This document shows positions 44,531 through 52,921 of a stretch of DNA of 64,000 bases, one piece after another; the stretch's first letter is position 1; each line of letters starts with the position of its first letter. The translations under genes and the position numbers were made by a program. The notes beneath the pieces are model-generated. The model had not been told where the DNA came from and made no database searches. It saw nothing but the letters and a program-made list of their open reading frames with translations. Location of the stretch: contig JAFQWV010000020.1 in NCBI GenBank assembly GCA_017407325.1, positions 88,343 to 152,342 of the forward strand, given 5' to 3'. Origin of the DNA: Clostridia bacterium (GTDB taxonomy: Bacteria > Bacillota > Clostridia > Christensenellales > Borkfalkiaceae).

Positions 44531-45250
44531 TTACATTTTTTGTTTAAGCTTTTTCAAAGTGCTTTGTTCTATCCTTGAAACTTGGACTTGACTTACCCCT
44601 AACTCTTTCGCTATCTCACTTTGAGTTTTATCTTTATAGTAGCGTAAAAGTATAATTTTCTGTTCTCTCTCGTCTAAACTCTCGATTGCTTTTTTAAGCA
44701 TTATTTTATCTACTAAATCGTCTTCATTATCTTTTGACGGCAGTTTTTCATGTAGCTCGATAGGTTTATCGCCGTCGTCTTTCGTTGTGTCCGAAAGTGA
44801 AAGAATTGGCTTTTGAGAACCTAGCGCCAAAATTACGTCTTCCTTTTCAACTTGGAACTTTTCCGCTATTTCCATAACGGTAGGACTTTCTTTTCCTTCT
44901 TTAATTTTAGCTTGAATATAAACGTTAATTTTATAACTTAAATTTTTGATTATGCGCGAAACTTTAACTTGCCCGTCGTCGCGCATGAACCGTTTTATCT
45001 CACCTATTATCATTGGCACCAGATAGGTGGAAAACCTTACGCTAAAATTTTCGTCAAAATTATTTATTGCTTTTAAAAAACCGATGCAAGCAAGTTGATA
45101 AAGATCGTCGTACTCTACCCCTTTTTTGCAAAATCGTTTAATAATACTTTTTAGTAGCGAAGTATTATTTATTAAAAGTTTCTCTTTTGCATTTTCGTCG
45201 CCTAATTTTGCAAGCCTGATACACTCGATGGTTTCTTCGCTACTTAACAT
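44531..45250 (-). CDS. sigF: RNA polymerase sigma factor SigF (forespore-specific)
   Basis: A 239-aa sigma-70-type factor lacking region 1. Region 2 (EYDDLYQLACIGFLKAINNFDENFSVRFSTY), region 3 and region 4 (LDEREQKIILLRYYKDKTQSEIAKELGVSQVQVSRIE) are complete. Position after spoIIAB identifies it as sigma-F rather than sigma-G. It directs early forespore transcription after release from SpoIIAB, and the forespore-type promoters in this window are its probable targets, or those of sigma-G. Confidence 0.95.
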   Translation of the reverse strand: MLSSEETIECIRLAKLGDENAKEKLLINNTSLLKSIIKRFCKKGVEYDDLYQLACIGFLKAINNFDENFSVRFSTYLVPMIIGEIKRFMRDDGQVKVSRIIKNLSYKINVYIQAKIKEGKESPTVMEIAEKFQVEKEDVILALGSQKPILSLSDTTKDDGDKPIELHEKLPSKDNEDDLVDKIMLKKAIESLDEREQKIILLRYYKDKTQSEIAKELGVSQVQVSRIEQSTLKKLKQKM

Positions 45251-45257
45251 AATCCCC

Positions 45258-45683
45258 CTAGCCAGCCTTTAATAACTTACTCATATTGACGATAGTTCCT
45301 TGTTGTGGTACAGATTCTACGCTTAATGTATCCATAAAGGTTCTCATAATGGTAAACCCCATACCCGCGCGCTCGTCTTCCTCACGCGTGGTAAAAAACG
45401 GTTCAAGCGCGTTTTCAACGTTCTCTATGCCCTGTCCAAAGTCAGTTATTTTAATATGTAAAGTATTATTTTCGACAAAGCACTCGATTATTATTTCACT
45501 GTTTTCTTTATTTTTAGGATATGCGTGAACGACTGCGTTAGTAACTGCTTCACTAACCGCAGTTTTTATATCGCTAAGCTCTTCTACACTTGGATTAAGT
45601 GGTAGAATAAAAGCAGATACACAAGTTCGGGCAAAGCTTTCGTTTTTTGAACTTGCGTTAAATTTCAGATACATCTTTTCCAT
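45258..45683 (-). CDS. spoIIAB: anti-sigma-F factor / serine kinase SpoIIAB
   Basis: A 141-aa GHKL-family kinase that binds SigF and phosphorylates SpoIIAA. The N box is TAVSEAVTNAVVHAYP, G1 is ITDFGQGIE, and the ATP lid region is EDERAGMGFTIMRTFMD. A GTGAGGA site precedes the ATG. It lies between spoIIAA (9 bp) and sigF (7 bp), the invariant order. Confidence 0.95.
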   Translation of the reverse strand: MEKMYLKFNASSKNESFARTCVSAFILPLNPSVEELSDIKTAVSEAVTNAVVHAYPKNKENSEIIIECFVENNTLHIKITDFGQGIENVENALEPFFTTREEDERAGMGFTIMRTFMDTLSVESVPQQGTIVNMSKLLKAG

Positions 45684-45692
45684 TATTTTTCC

Positions 45693-46001
45693 TCACATTT
45701 TAGGTATTACTTCATAAATTGCTGCAAGTGACAACACTTTTTCTATTGGTTGTGACGGGCTTGCAATATAACACCTTACGTTTCGCTTTTTAAGTTTTTT
45801 GTACCGACCAAGTAGCATACCTATTCCCGTGCTATCCATAAACGTTAGTTGCGACAATTCAAAAATGACTACTGAAATAGCGTTTTCCTTGTCAATAATT
45901 GCATCTATGTAATCTTTTGCGCCTTTTGCGTAATGTTCGTCTAGCTCGCCAATAAGATAAAGCGTTAAAGCATCACCTAATATATCGTATTTAACACGCA
46001 T
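45693..46001 (-). CDS. spoIIAA: anti-anti-sigma factor SpoIIAA (STAS domain)
   Basis: A 102-aa STAS protein. The phosphorylated serine is S57 in TFMDSTGIGMLLGRY. Unphosphorylated SpoIIAA displaces SigF from SpoIIAB in the forespore. AAAGGAG precedes the ATG. A strong terminator hairpin separates it from dacF, so the spoIIA genes should be expressed from a promoter inside the short remaining gap (I find no clear sigma-H site) or from readthrough. Confidence 0.95.
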   Translation of the reverse strand: MRVKYDILGDALTLYLIGELDEHYAKGAKDYIDAIIDKENAISVVIFELSQLTFMDSTGIGMLLGRYKKLKKRNVRCYIASPSQPIEKVLSLAAIYEVIPKM

Positions 46002-46039
46002 AATTTTCTCCTTTTTTACCTTAGTAGAAAAAGTTTAAC

Positions 46040-46082
46040 AAAAAAAATAACGCAAATTTTGGGAAATTACCCAAAATTTGCG
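46040..46082 (-). terminator. strong terminator between dacF and spoIIAA
   Basis: A perfect 13-bp stem (CGCAAATTTTGGG/CCCAAAATTTGCG) with a 6-nt loop, then TTATTTTTTTTG on the minus strand. Confidence 0.85.
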
Positions 46083-46099
46083 CGAAATTTGTATTATTT

Positions 46100-47344
46100 T
46101 TAAATTCTCCAGCCATCGAAAATATCTTTGATAGTATCAAATAAATTTCTTTTAGCAACTGTTTTTGTAGAAACTAAATCAATTTTTTGAACTTCAATAC
46201 CACCGTTATAAACGACAACCTCTCCAACCGTTTGCCCTTCTTTTATTGGTGCGCGCAAGTTGTCAAATTGTTTAATTTCATAGGTGTAATCAGCTTTTTC
46301 ACCTTTTTTAGTAAATGCGCTGAAATTTTCTTTTGCTCGAACCGAAACGTTATTTTCTTTACCACCTGAAATTTTTACGTTTTCACTTAAAATTACACTG
46401 CTATCGACGATTTGCTGATTTTTAAAGTTCGCAAAAGTATAGTCAAGCATAGAAGTTACGTCACTAAATCTTTCTTTTGAACTAGGCTCGCCAATAACTA
46501 CGGCTATAATTCGCGTTCCGTCGCGTTTTGCAGTACAGGCTAAGCAGTAAAGCGACTCGCTTGTAAAGCCTGTTTTACCACCGTCACAGCCAGAATAGAA
46601 CTTAACGAGCTTATTCGTATTTGTTAAAACCGTTTTTTGCCCGTCTGGATGTGTTAATTCGTCAAGCCAAATATTACTAAATTTAAAATATTCGTCGTGC
46701 GAAATAAGTTTTGAAAGCATAACGGCTACGTCTTTAGCTGAACTGTACTGCGTTGGTTTAGGAAGCCCTGTGCAGTTAGAAAATAAAGTGTCGGATAAAT
46801 TCCACTCTTTTGCAAGAGAGTTCATTTTCTCAACGCAAGCTTCTTCACTGCCGTAAAGGCGTTCTGCAAGAGCAACTGACGCGTCGTTTGCAGATGCTAC
46901 GATAACGCTTTTTATAAGGTCGCTTGCTTTGTAATTTTTATTTGCTTGCAAAAACACTTGGGAACCACCCATAGAGTTCGCTCTTTCGCTTACAGTAATT
47001 TCTTCGTCAAGACTAAGTTCTCCCTTGTCAACTGCATCGAAAACAAGGTTTAAAAGCATAATTTTCGTCATACTTGCAATAGTAAGCCTTTCTGACGAAT
47101 TTTTTGAGTACACTTCGACTTTACCACTAGCGTCAGTGATATAAGCAGATTTTGCAGTTTTTGCTAAATCTATTTCGCTATTTTGAGAGAAACAATACTC
47201 GCTTGTTACAGTTTCAGTTTCTAACCTTTCTATTTCCGAATTGCACTTAGCGCAAACCGTTTCTTGCAACGATAAATTCTCGTTATGATTTACACAATAT
47301 GCGACTACAAAAACTAATAATAAGCATAAAAATATCTTTTTCAT
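46100..47344 (-). CDS. dacF: D-alanyl-D-alanine carboxypeptidase DacF (sporulation PBP, S11)
   Basis: A 414-aa secreted class C penicillin-binding protein. A signal peptide covers residues 1-18. The catalytic SxxK is in TIASMTKIML, SxN is in VASANDASVA, and KTG is in GCDGGKTGFTSES. It trims pentapeptide stems in forespore peptidoglycan. Its place before spoIIAA matches Bacillus, where dacF is transcribed in the forespore; a matching promoter lies immediately upstream. A C-terminal beta domain (DacA/PBP5-C type) follows. Confidence 0.9.
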   Translation of the reverse strand: MKKIFLCLLLVFVVAYCVNHNENLSLQETVCAKCNSEIERLETETVTSEYCFSQNSEIDLAKTAKSAYITDASGKVEVYSKNSSERLTIASMTKIMLLNLVFDAVDKGELSLDEEITVSERANSMGGSQVFLQANKNYKASDLIKSVIVASANDASVALAERLYGSEEACVEKMNSLAKEWNLSDTLFSNCTGLPKPTQYSSAKDVAVMLSKLISHDEYFKFSNIWLDELTHPDGQKTVLTNTNKLVKFYSGCDGGKTGFTSESLYCLACTAKRDGTRIIAVVIGEPSSKERFSDVTSMLDYTFANFKNQQIVDSSVILSENVKISGGKENNVSVRAKENFSAFTKKGEKADYTYEIKQFDNLRAPIKEGQTVGEVVVYNGGIEVQKIDLVSTKTVAKRNLFDTIKDIFDGWRI

Positions 47345-47361
47345 AATTCACCTTTTTAGTG

Positions 47362-47390
47362 TATTATGAGCAAAATATCTTTCTTTATTC
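47362..47390 (-). promoter_or_regulatory. forespore (sigma-F/G type) promoter of dacF
   Basis: Minus-strand GAATA and CATAATA separated by 17 bp, 17 bp before the dacF start. It matches the known sigma-F control of dacF in Bacillus. Confidence 0.7.
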
Positions 47391-47983
47391 TAAAAATAAA
47401 AATTCAACGGTCTTAAAATAAGCAACAATAAAATTAGTTCTACAAGCGCACCAACTGCAGATATTAAAAAGAAAACAAAGCTCGCGAAGATATACGCTTT
47501 ATAATTGAAATTTTTGCATTTATCAAAGCTTTCAGACAGTTTATATGCGATCGTAGAATACAAAATTAGAGAAAGCGTAGTTATTAAATTTTGCAACAAC
47601 ACGCAAAAAACAAATAAAACTAAGCCAGTAATCTTAAAATTAGTTATAAATACGATACCCGCCGCCCCTAAAACGTATCCACGATATATTATTATAAAAT
47701 AATGTAAAGGCGATAAGTATATTGTAAGTGACGTTAACGCAAACAATGTAAACAGTGCAAGCGCGTTTATAATTCTTGACCAAAATAGGCTTATCGGGCT
47801 TGAACTTTTACATAACGCAAGCACTAAAAAATCGAGCACGTTATCCGCAAAAAGCACTTTTTCATGCTCACTAAAGAAAATTACGCCTAAAACTATACCT
47901 AAAACGTAGACGGCAATAAGTGAAATTGCATACCATTTTTTGTTTTCAATAATCGACTTGTATCTTTTAAAAATTGCTTCCAA
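47390..47983 (-). CDS. SpoIIM-like integral membrane protein
   Basis: A 197-aa protein with five to six hydrophobic segments and a cytoplasmic N-terminus (EAIFKRYKSIIENKKWY). Topology, length and a middle segment IYRGYVLGAAGIVF resemble SpoIIM, the engulfment protein that links SpoIID and SpoIIP, and the sporulation neighbours agree. The similarity is modest, so the name is provisional. The start is uncertain: TTG at 47983 follows GGGAG by 11 bases, while GTG at 48001 lies inside a hairpin. Confidence 0.55.
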   Translation of the reverse strand: MEAIFKRYKSIIENKKWYAISLIAVYVLGIVLGVIFFSEHEKVLFADNVLDFLVLALCKSSSPISLFWSRIINALALFTLFALTSLTIYLSPLHYFIIIYRGYVLGAAGIVFITNFKITGLVLFVFCVLLQNLITTLSLILYSTIAYKLSESFDKCKNFNYKAYIFASFVFFLISAVGALVELILLLLILRPLNFYF

Positions 47984-48016
47984 AATAAAAATTACTCCCA
48001 CATAATTCTATGGGAG
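47983..48016 (-). terminator. hairpin between spoIVB and the spoIIM-like gene
   Basis: Minus-strand CTCCCATA/TGTGGGAG stem with a 6-nt loop, then TAATTTTTATTTT. It looks like a terminator for spoIVB, and its 3' arm contains the only Shine-Dalgarno sequence of the next gene. Confidence 0.65.
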
Positions 48017-48035
48017 CAATCTTTCAAATATTCAT

Positions 48036-49037
48036 TTATGCGTTTAACATATTATTAATACAAATACCGTAACCGCGTGTCGGATCGTTAATAAATACGT
48101 GTGTTACTGCGCCAACCAGTTTACCGTCTTGAACGATTGGACTACCGCTCATACCCTGAACGATACCACCGGCAGATTTTAAAAGTCTTTCGTCGGTAAT
48201 CTTTACGACAAGATTTTTACAAGGCTTTTCTCCGCCGTCTGCCTTTACGATTGAAATATCATATTCTAAACTTTCTACGCCGTTGATACTCGTTACCATT
48301 TTCGCAGAGCCGATTTTGGCTTCTCCTACCTTAATTTTTGTAAGTTTAGAAAAGTCGTAATCACTACTTAATTTACCTTTAATACCTTGCTCAAAGTTAC
48401 CCGAAATTTCGCCGATTGCGTCGTCTTTTATAAAAATTCCCTTAAGTTCGCCAGCCTTTCCGCGTACGCCCTTATTAATTCCTATAATAGAACAACGGTA
48501 GATATTTCCACCGAGCACATCGCAGAGCTGTTCTCTATCGTCAACGATTGGGTGACCTAAAGCCATAAATTCGCCGTTTTGTTTTATAAAAGTCATAGTT
48601 CCTATGCCGTTTAAGTCGTCGCGAATAAAAAGACCAAGTTTATATTTACCGCTTAAATCTATTGCAGGCTCGACTTCTTTTATAAGCCTTTCACCGTTAC
48701 GCATTACGGTAACGACTACTTTTTCGCCTTTACAGCCTTTTAAAGCCTTTTCTATATCACTTGAACAATCAATTTGAACGTCGCCAACTGAAAGAAGCTT
48801 GTCGTGCGGTAAAATTTCAGCATCTTTCGCTGGTGAAAGCACGCCACTATCAGTTATAACGTCACAAATACCAACGATTTCAGCACCGCGAGTATTAATT
48901 GAAAAGCCTGTTGCAAATCCACCGAGATACACGGTTTTCGCTTCGTCTGCCCGAGCAAAAATCTTCGCGCCGTTAAAACTTATTACCGTAATTAAAAGCG
49001 CAAAACACATTAAAACCTTAAAAAATCTGTTTCTCAT
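48036..49037 (-). CDS. spoIVB: SpoIVB signalling peptidase (PDZ + S55 serine protease)
   Basis: A 333-aa forespore-secreted serine protease that triggers pro-sigma-K processing in the mother cell. A membrane/signal segment lies at residues 7-25. The PDZ domain spans about 85-145 (LLSVGDVQIDCSSDIEKALKG). The S55 domain has its catalytic His in FMALGHPIVDD and Ser in QGMSGSPIVQDG. AAAGGAG precedes the ATG. It follows recN as in Bacillus, but spo0A, which usually comes next, is absent; a spoIIM-like gene is there instead. Confidence 0.94.
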   Translation of the reverse strand: MRNRFFKVLMCFALLITVISFNGAKIFARADEAKTVYLGGFATGFSINTRGAEIVGICDVITDSGVLSPAKDAEILPHDKLLSVGDVQIDCSSDIEKALKGCKGEKVVVTVMRNGERLIKEVEPAIDLSGKYKLGLFIRDDLNGIGTMTFIKQNGEFMALGHPIVDDREQLCDVLGGNIYRCSIIGINKGVRGKAGELKGIFIKDDAIGEISGNFEQGIKGKLSSDYDFSKLTKIKVGEAKIGSAKMVTSINGVESLEYDISIVKADGGEKPCKNLVVKITDERLLKSAGGIVQGMSGSPIVQDGKLVGAVTHVFINDPTRGYGICINNMLNA

Positions 49038-49078
49038 TATTCTCCTTTATACGCAATTTATCTTTTGTTGCTAAGGTT

Positions 49079-49107
49079 TATAATGGGCATTAAACATATT
49101 TTTATAC
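49079..49107 (-). promoter_or_regulatory. forespore (sigma-F/G type) promoter of spoIVB
   Basis: Minus-strand GTATA and CATTATA separated by 17 bp, about 40 bp before spoIVB. In Bacillus spoIVB is transcribed by sigma-F and sigma-G. Confidence 0.7.
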
Positions 49108-49136
49108 AAAAAAATAAAACTTCATATGCGAAGTTC
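49104..49136 (-). terminator. terminator after recN
   Basis: Minus-strand AACTTC/GAAGTT stem with a 6-nt loop then TTATTTTTTTGT. Its tail overlaps the -35 of the spoIVB promoter. Confidence 0.75.
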
Positions 49137-49152
49137 TATTTTCTTAAATATA

Positions 49153-50844
49153 TTAATTTAAAGTCTTTTTAAAGTTATTTGCGCTTTCGATCATTTCAAG
49201 AGCCGTTGCTTTTGCTGACGCGCTATTTTCGTCACCACCGATAAGTCGCATAACTTCGACCACTTTTTCGTTTTCTTTTAATGGTAAAACACTGGTTCTC
49301 GTTCTCGATCCGTCGTCAGATTTCGAAATAAACAGCGAACTGTCGCTCATAGAAACGATTTGCGGTAAGTGCGAAATTGCAATTATTTGTTTCTTTTTAG
49401 AAATCTTTGCAAAGTTTTTAGCAACTACTAACGCAGTTACACCGCTAATTCCCGCATCAATCTCGTCGAAAATATACGTAGACGGTGACAAATCGCCTAA
49501 ATTAACCGATTTAATTGCAAGCATAAGCCTTGACAACTCGCCACCAGAGATGACTTTATCAAGTGGTTTTAACGGCTCGCCACGGTTTGCAGAGAACATA
49601 AAACGCGCAGTATCAATACCATTATAAGAAAGTTTTCTTTCGCTTTCCGCTTTTTCAAACTCAACTGTAAAATTAGCGTTTTGCATTGCTAAATCGCGAA
49701 GTCTTGTGACGAGTTCTTGAGAAAATTCAGCACTCGACTTTTTTCTAATAGTTGAAAGCTCGTCGTACTTTTTATAAAGCGCGATAAAAAGCTCGTCTTC
49801 TTCTTTTTTTAGTTTTTCTGCTTTTTCAGTCGAAGTTGACAAAAGCTCGTATTCGTCTTTAAAATCGTTTAAAGTCTTAATAATTTTCTCGTAGCTTCCA
49901 CCGTATTTTGCTTTAAGAGAAGATATAAGCTCGATGCGTTTTTCTGTTTCGTCAGCTTCAGAAAAATCGAAGTCTTCATCTAAAAAATCGCAGAGTTTAT
50001 CATTAATTTCTTGAAGTTTGAAAATGCAGTTTTCAACTTCTTGAGAAATACTTTCGTACTCTTTAGATAAATGTGAAATACCTGATAGCGACCGATACGC
50101 CAAGCTTAGCGCGTCAGTTGCGCCGTTTTCGCCGTTTATAACTTGGTTTGCGCCACTTACGGCGTTAATAATCTTTTCGGCGTTTTGAAGCTTCTTGCGC
50201 TTTTCAATAAGCAATTCTTCTTCGCCTTCAAAAATATTAGCATTTTCAATTTCGTTTATCGCAAAGCTTAAATAATCAAGTCTTTTAAGTCTGTCGGTAT
50301 CGCTTCCACCAAGTTTATCCAAACTTTCTCTCACCGCTTTGATTTTAGCGATAATTTCAGCAATTTCCTGCTTTTTTGGTAAAATATCGTTTGGGTTTAA
50401 ACCGTCGATAAGATCAAGTTGCGCGCTTTCTTTTAAAAGCGAAAAATGGTCGCTTTGACCGTGAACGTCAACTAGAGTTGACGTAACCTTTCTAAGCATA
50501 GAAAGAGTTACGGTTTCGCCGTTAAGACGGATACTTCCCTTTCCAGTATCTGAAAAAGTTCTTTTTATTATTACCTGAGTTTCATCTTCAAAACCTAAAT
50601 CTTCAAGCGCGCTTAAAGTAGACGGACAGTTTGAAACGTCAAAAACGCAAGATGCGCTACACTCCGACTCGCCGTGCATAATCATAGATTTATCTGCCTT
50701 TTGACCAAGCAAAAAGTTGATTGAATCCAAAATAACGCTCTTTCCTGCGCCCGTTTCACCACTTAGCACGCAAAGACCATTACTAAATTCAATCTCACAA
50801 TCGCTTATTAAGGCAATGTTGTGAATTTTCAGGCTTAATAACAT
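49153..50844 (-). CDS. recN: DNA repair protein RecN
   Basis: A 563-aa SMC-like ATPase used in double-strand break repair. Walker A is VLSGETGAGKSVILDSI near the N-terminus. Two coiled-coil arms span roughly 150-370. The signature VISGGELSRLMLAIK and Walker B TYIFDEIDAGISG are near the C-terminus. It follows argR (11 bp), the standard Firmicute order argR-recN-spoIVB. Confidence 0.96.
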   Translation of the reverse strand: MLLSLKIHNIALISDCEIEFSNGLCVLSGETGAGKSVILDSINFLLGQKADKSMIMHGESECSASCVFDVSNCPSTLSALEDLGFEDETQVIIKRTFSDTGKGSIRLNGETVTLSMLRKVTSTLVDVHGQSDHFSLLKESAQLDLIDGLNPNDILPKKQEIAEIIAKIKAVRESLDKLGGSDTDRLKRLDYLSFAINEIENANIFEGEEELLIEKRKKLQNAEKIINAVSGANQVINGENGATDALSLAYRSLSGISHLSKEYESISQEVENCIFKLQEINDKLCDFLDEDFDFSEADETEKRIELISSLKAKYGGSYEKIIKTLNDFKDEYELLSTSTEKAEKLKKEEDELFIALYKKYDELSTIRKKSSAEFSQELVTRLRDLAMQNANFTVEFEKAESERKLSYNGIDTARFMFSANRGEPLKPLDKVISGGELSRLMLAIKSVNLGDLSPSTYIFDEIDAGISGVTALVVAKNFAKISKKKQIIAISHLPQIVSMSDSSLFISKSDDGSRTRTSVLPLKENEKVVEVMRLIGGDENSASAKATALEMIESANNFKKTLN

Positions 50845-50855
50845 AATTTATATTC

Positions 50856-51302
50856 TTATAAAAGGAAATTTAATTCTTCAATAACGAAATTAGCGTCGTC
50901 GTTGTCTTTAGTCACAACTAATACGGTATCGTCGCCTGCAAGCGTTCCGATAACGCCCGGAATACGCTGAGCATCAATCGCTGCAGCAACTGCGTTAGCG
51001 TTACCGATAATAGTCTTTACAACCACTAAATTTTGAGCCTGATCAATGCTGTTTACCGCCGCTTTGAAAAGATTTAACAGTTTTGCTGAATCTTTGTGGA
51101 TTTGAGTTACTTGAGCGTATTTATACTTCTTAACTCTACCAGAAGTTTTAACAAGCCCCATTTCCTTAATGTCGCGAGAAACGGTTGCTTGAGTTACGTT
51201 TAAACCTTGTTCGTTTAAAAGTTTTATAATTTCTTCTTGAGTGTCAACTTCAACTTTAGTAACTATATCGAGTAAAATTTGTTGGCGTTTTTGCTTATCC
51301 AT
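50856..51302 (-). CDS. argR: arginine repressor ArgR/AhrC
   Basis: A 148-aa arginine-dependent repressor. The N-terminal winged HTH (QEEIIKLLNEQGLNVTQATVSRDIKEMGLVK) binds ARG boxes. The C-terminal hexamerisation and arginine-binding domain includes AAAIDAQRIPGVIGTLAGDDTVLVV. An AAAGGGGA site precedes the ATG. No arginine biosynthesis genes are adjacent, as usual for this locus. Confidence 0.95.
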   Translation of the reverse strand: MDKQKRQQILLDIVTKVEVDTQEEIIKLLNEQGLNVTQATVSRDIKEMGLVKTSGRVKKYKYAQVTQIHKDSAKLLNLFKAAVNSIDQAQNLVVVKTIIGNANAVAAAIDAQRIPGVIGTLAGDDTVLVVTKDNDDANFVIEELNFLL

Positions 51303-51329
51303 AATTTATCCCCTTTCCGTTATTGTTTA

Positions 51330-52145
51330 TTAGTTATTCGACCAGCTTGAAATTTTCTTAGAAAGTCTTTCAAAGAAATTCTCGCAAGTATCGCAAATTT
51401 TTATACATTTTTTAGCAAGTAATACTTTAACCTGTTCGCCTTTTTGAAGATTTTTAACAAGCTCTCCGTCAACGTAAAGCGCGCAATCCCTAGAATTTTC
51501 GTCAACCGTTACGATAGCAATAGATTTTTGATTAAAAACTATTGGACGAGAGTGTAACGAGTGTGGGCAAATTGGCGCAAGGCAAATTGCTTCAAGGTCT
51601 GGCGTAATAATCGGCGCACCGGCAGAAAGTGCGTACGCAGTCGAGCCTGTCGCCGTGCTTAAAATCAAGCCGTCAGCAAGATATTTATCCACTTTTTTAC
51701 CATCAATTTCTACGTTAAGTTTTACGCAACCACCGTGATTGTCTTTTACGTAATCTTTTACGATAACCGCGTCGTTTAGTGCATAGAAACTTTCTTGACC
51801 AACTTTAACCGCAAGAAGTCTTCTTTCAGAAAACTCTAAAGTTTTGTTCTTTATAGCCTTTACAAGCGGTTCGAGTTCTTCTTGCTCAAAACTAGTTAAA
51901 AAGCCAACTGTTCCCGTGTTTATTGCAACGATAGGAATTTTATCAAGCGCAAGTTTAACTGCGCTAAGCACCGTTCCGTCACCACCAAAAACTACGATAA
52001 GTTCAAGACTTTTTTCAGTTTTTGCATCTAAACTTGTTTCAACTAAGTCAATAACGTCAAGTTTTTTTTCAACCAATAAACGCTTAAATCTGCGAATAGC
52101 TTTTACAGAATTTGCGTTGTCGTCTTTATAAAAAATACCAATCAT
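51330..52145 (-). CDS. nadK: NAD kinase
   Basis: Phosphorylates NAD to NADP. The GGDGT motif is at residues 54-58 (VVFGGDGTVLSA). The NDAVIVKD and ATGSTAYALSAGAPI motifs complete the active site, and PICPHSLHSRPIV is family-typical. Length 271 aa. Sits between tlyA and argR in the usual order. Confidence 0.95.
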   Translation of the reverse strand: MIGIFYKDDNANSVKAIRRFKRLLVEKKLDVIDLVETSLDAKTEKSLELIVVFGGDGTVLSAVKLALDKIPIVAINTGTVGFLTSFEQEELEPLVKAIKNKTLEFSERRLLAVKVGQESFYALNDAVIVKDYVKDNHGGCVKLNVEIDGKKVDKYLADGLILSTATGSTAYALSAGAPIITPDLEAICLAPICPHSLHSRPIVFNQKSIAIVTVDENSRDCALYVDGELVKNLQKGEQVKVLLAKKCIKICDTCENFFERLSKKISSWSNN

Positions 52146-52160
52146 TTTTTATCCCCTGTA

Positions 52161-52919
52161 TCAATTTATCAAACTAGCGAGTTCTTCTTTTTTAAACGGC
52201 TCGCCACACCTTGTAATCATAATTAAATATTCTACGTTTTTGCCTTTTACTATGGGCGAAGTCGTTATTTTTTTCGGAACGAGATTAAGCGATAGGATAT
52301 AATCGTAAATCTCACCACAAGCCCTAATTCTTTCCTTTTTGCTTGTAACGATCCCGTTTGACGAAAGCGATTTTTTGCCACACTCAAACTGTGGTTTTAT
52401 AAGCGCAATAATCGTTCCGTCTTCTTTTAAACATTTACAAGCGGGAAATAGTACGTTCTTTAGCGATATAAAACTGCAATCTATCACAGCGCCGTCAACC
52501 TTTTCAGAGAGTGTATTCTCATCAATAAACCTTGCGTTGGTTTTATCTAAAACAACCACTCTCTCGTCGTTTTTCAAACTTATATCAAGTTGATTTTCGC
52601 CAACGTCAATAGCGTAAACTTTTTTCGCACCACGCTTAAGCAAACAATCGGTAAAACCGCCGGTAGATGCGCCAATATCTGCAAAAACTTTATCTTTTAC
52701 AAAAAATTCAAAGTCGTCTATCGCTTTTTTGAGTTTATAACCGCCAAGTGAAACAAATTCTTGCGGTTTGACGATTTCAATTTTTTCTAAGCCTTTTACA
52801 TCATAAGACGGCTTTACAAGTTTACCGTCAACTAAAACTTCACCGCTATCAACGGCTTGGCTTGCTTTAGTTCTTGACGAATAATAACCGTTTTCAAAAA
52901 GATAACTGTCAAGTCGCAT
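52161..52919 (-). CDS. tlyA: rRNA 2'-O-methyltransferase TlyA (S4 + FtsJ domains)
   Basis: A 252-aa RNA methyltransferase. An N-terminal S4 RNA-binding domain (MRLDSYLFENGYYSSRTKA) is followed by an RrmJ-type fold with motif I FADIGASTGGFTDCLLKRGAK. TlyA family members methylate 16S and/or 23S rRNA, and some have hemolysin annotations that are historical. It lies 2 bp downstream of ispA. Confidence 0.92.
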   Translation of the reverse strand: MRLDSYLFENGYYSSRTKASQAVDSGEVLVDGKLVKPSYDVKGLEKIEIVKPQEFVSLGGYKLKKAIDDFEFFVKDKVFADIGASTGGFTDCLLKRGAKKVYAIDVGENQLDISLKNDERVVVLDKTNARFIDENTLSEKVDGAVIDCSFISLKNVLFPACKCLKEDGTIIALIKPQFECGKKSLSSNGIVTSKKERIRACGEIYDYILSLNLVPKKITTSPIVKGKNVEYLIMITRCGEPFKKEELASLIN

Positions 52920-52921
52920 AA

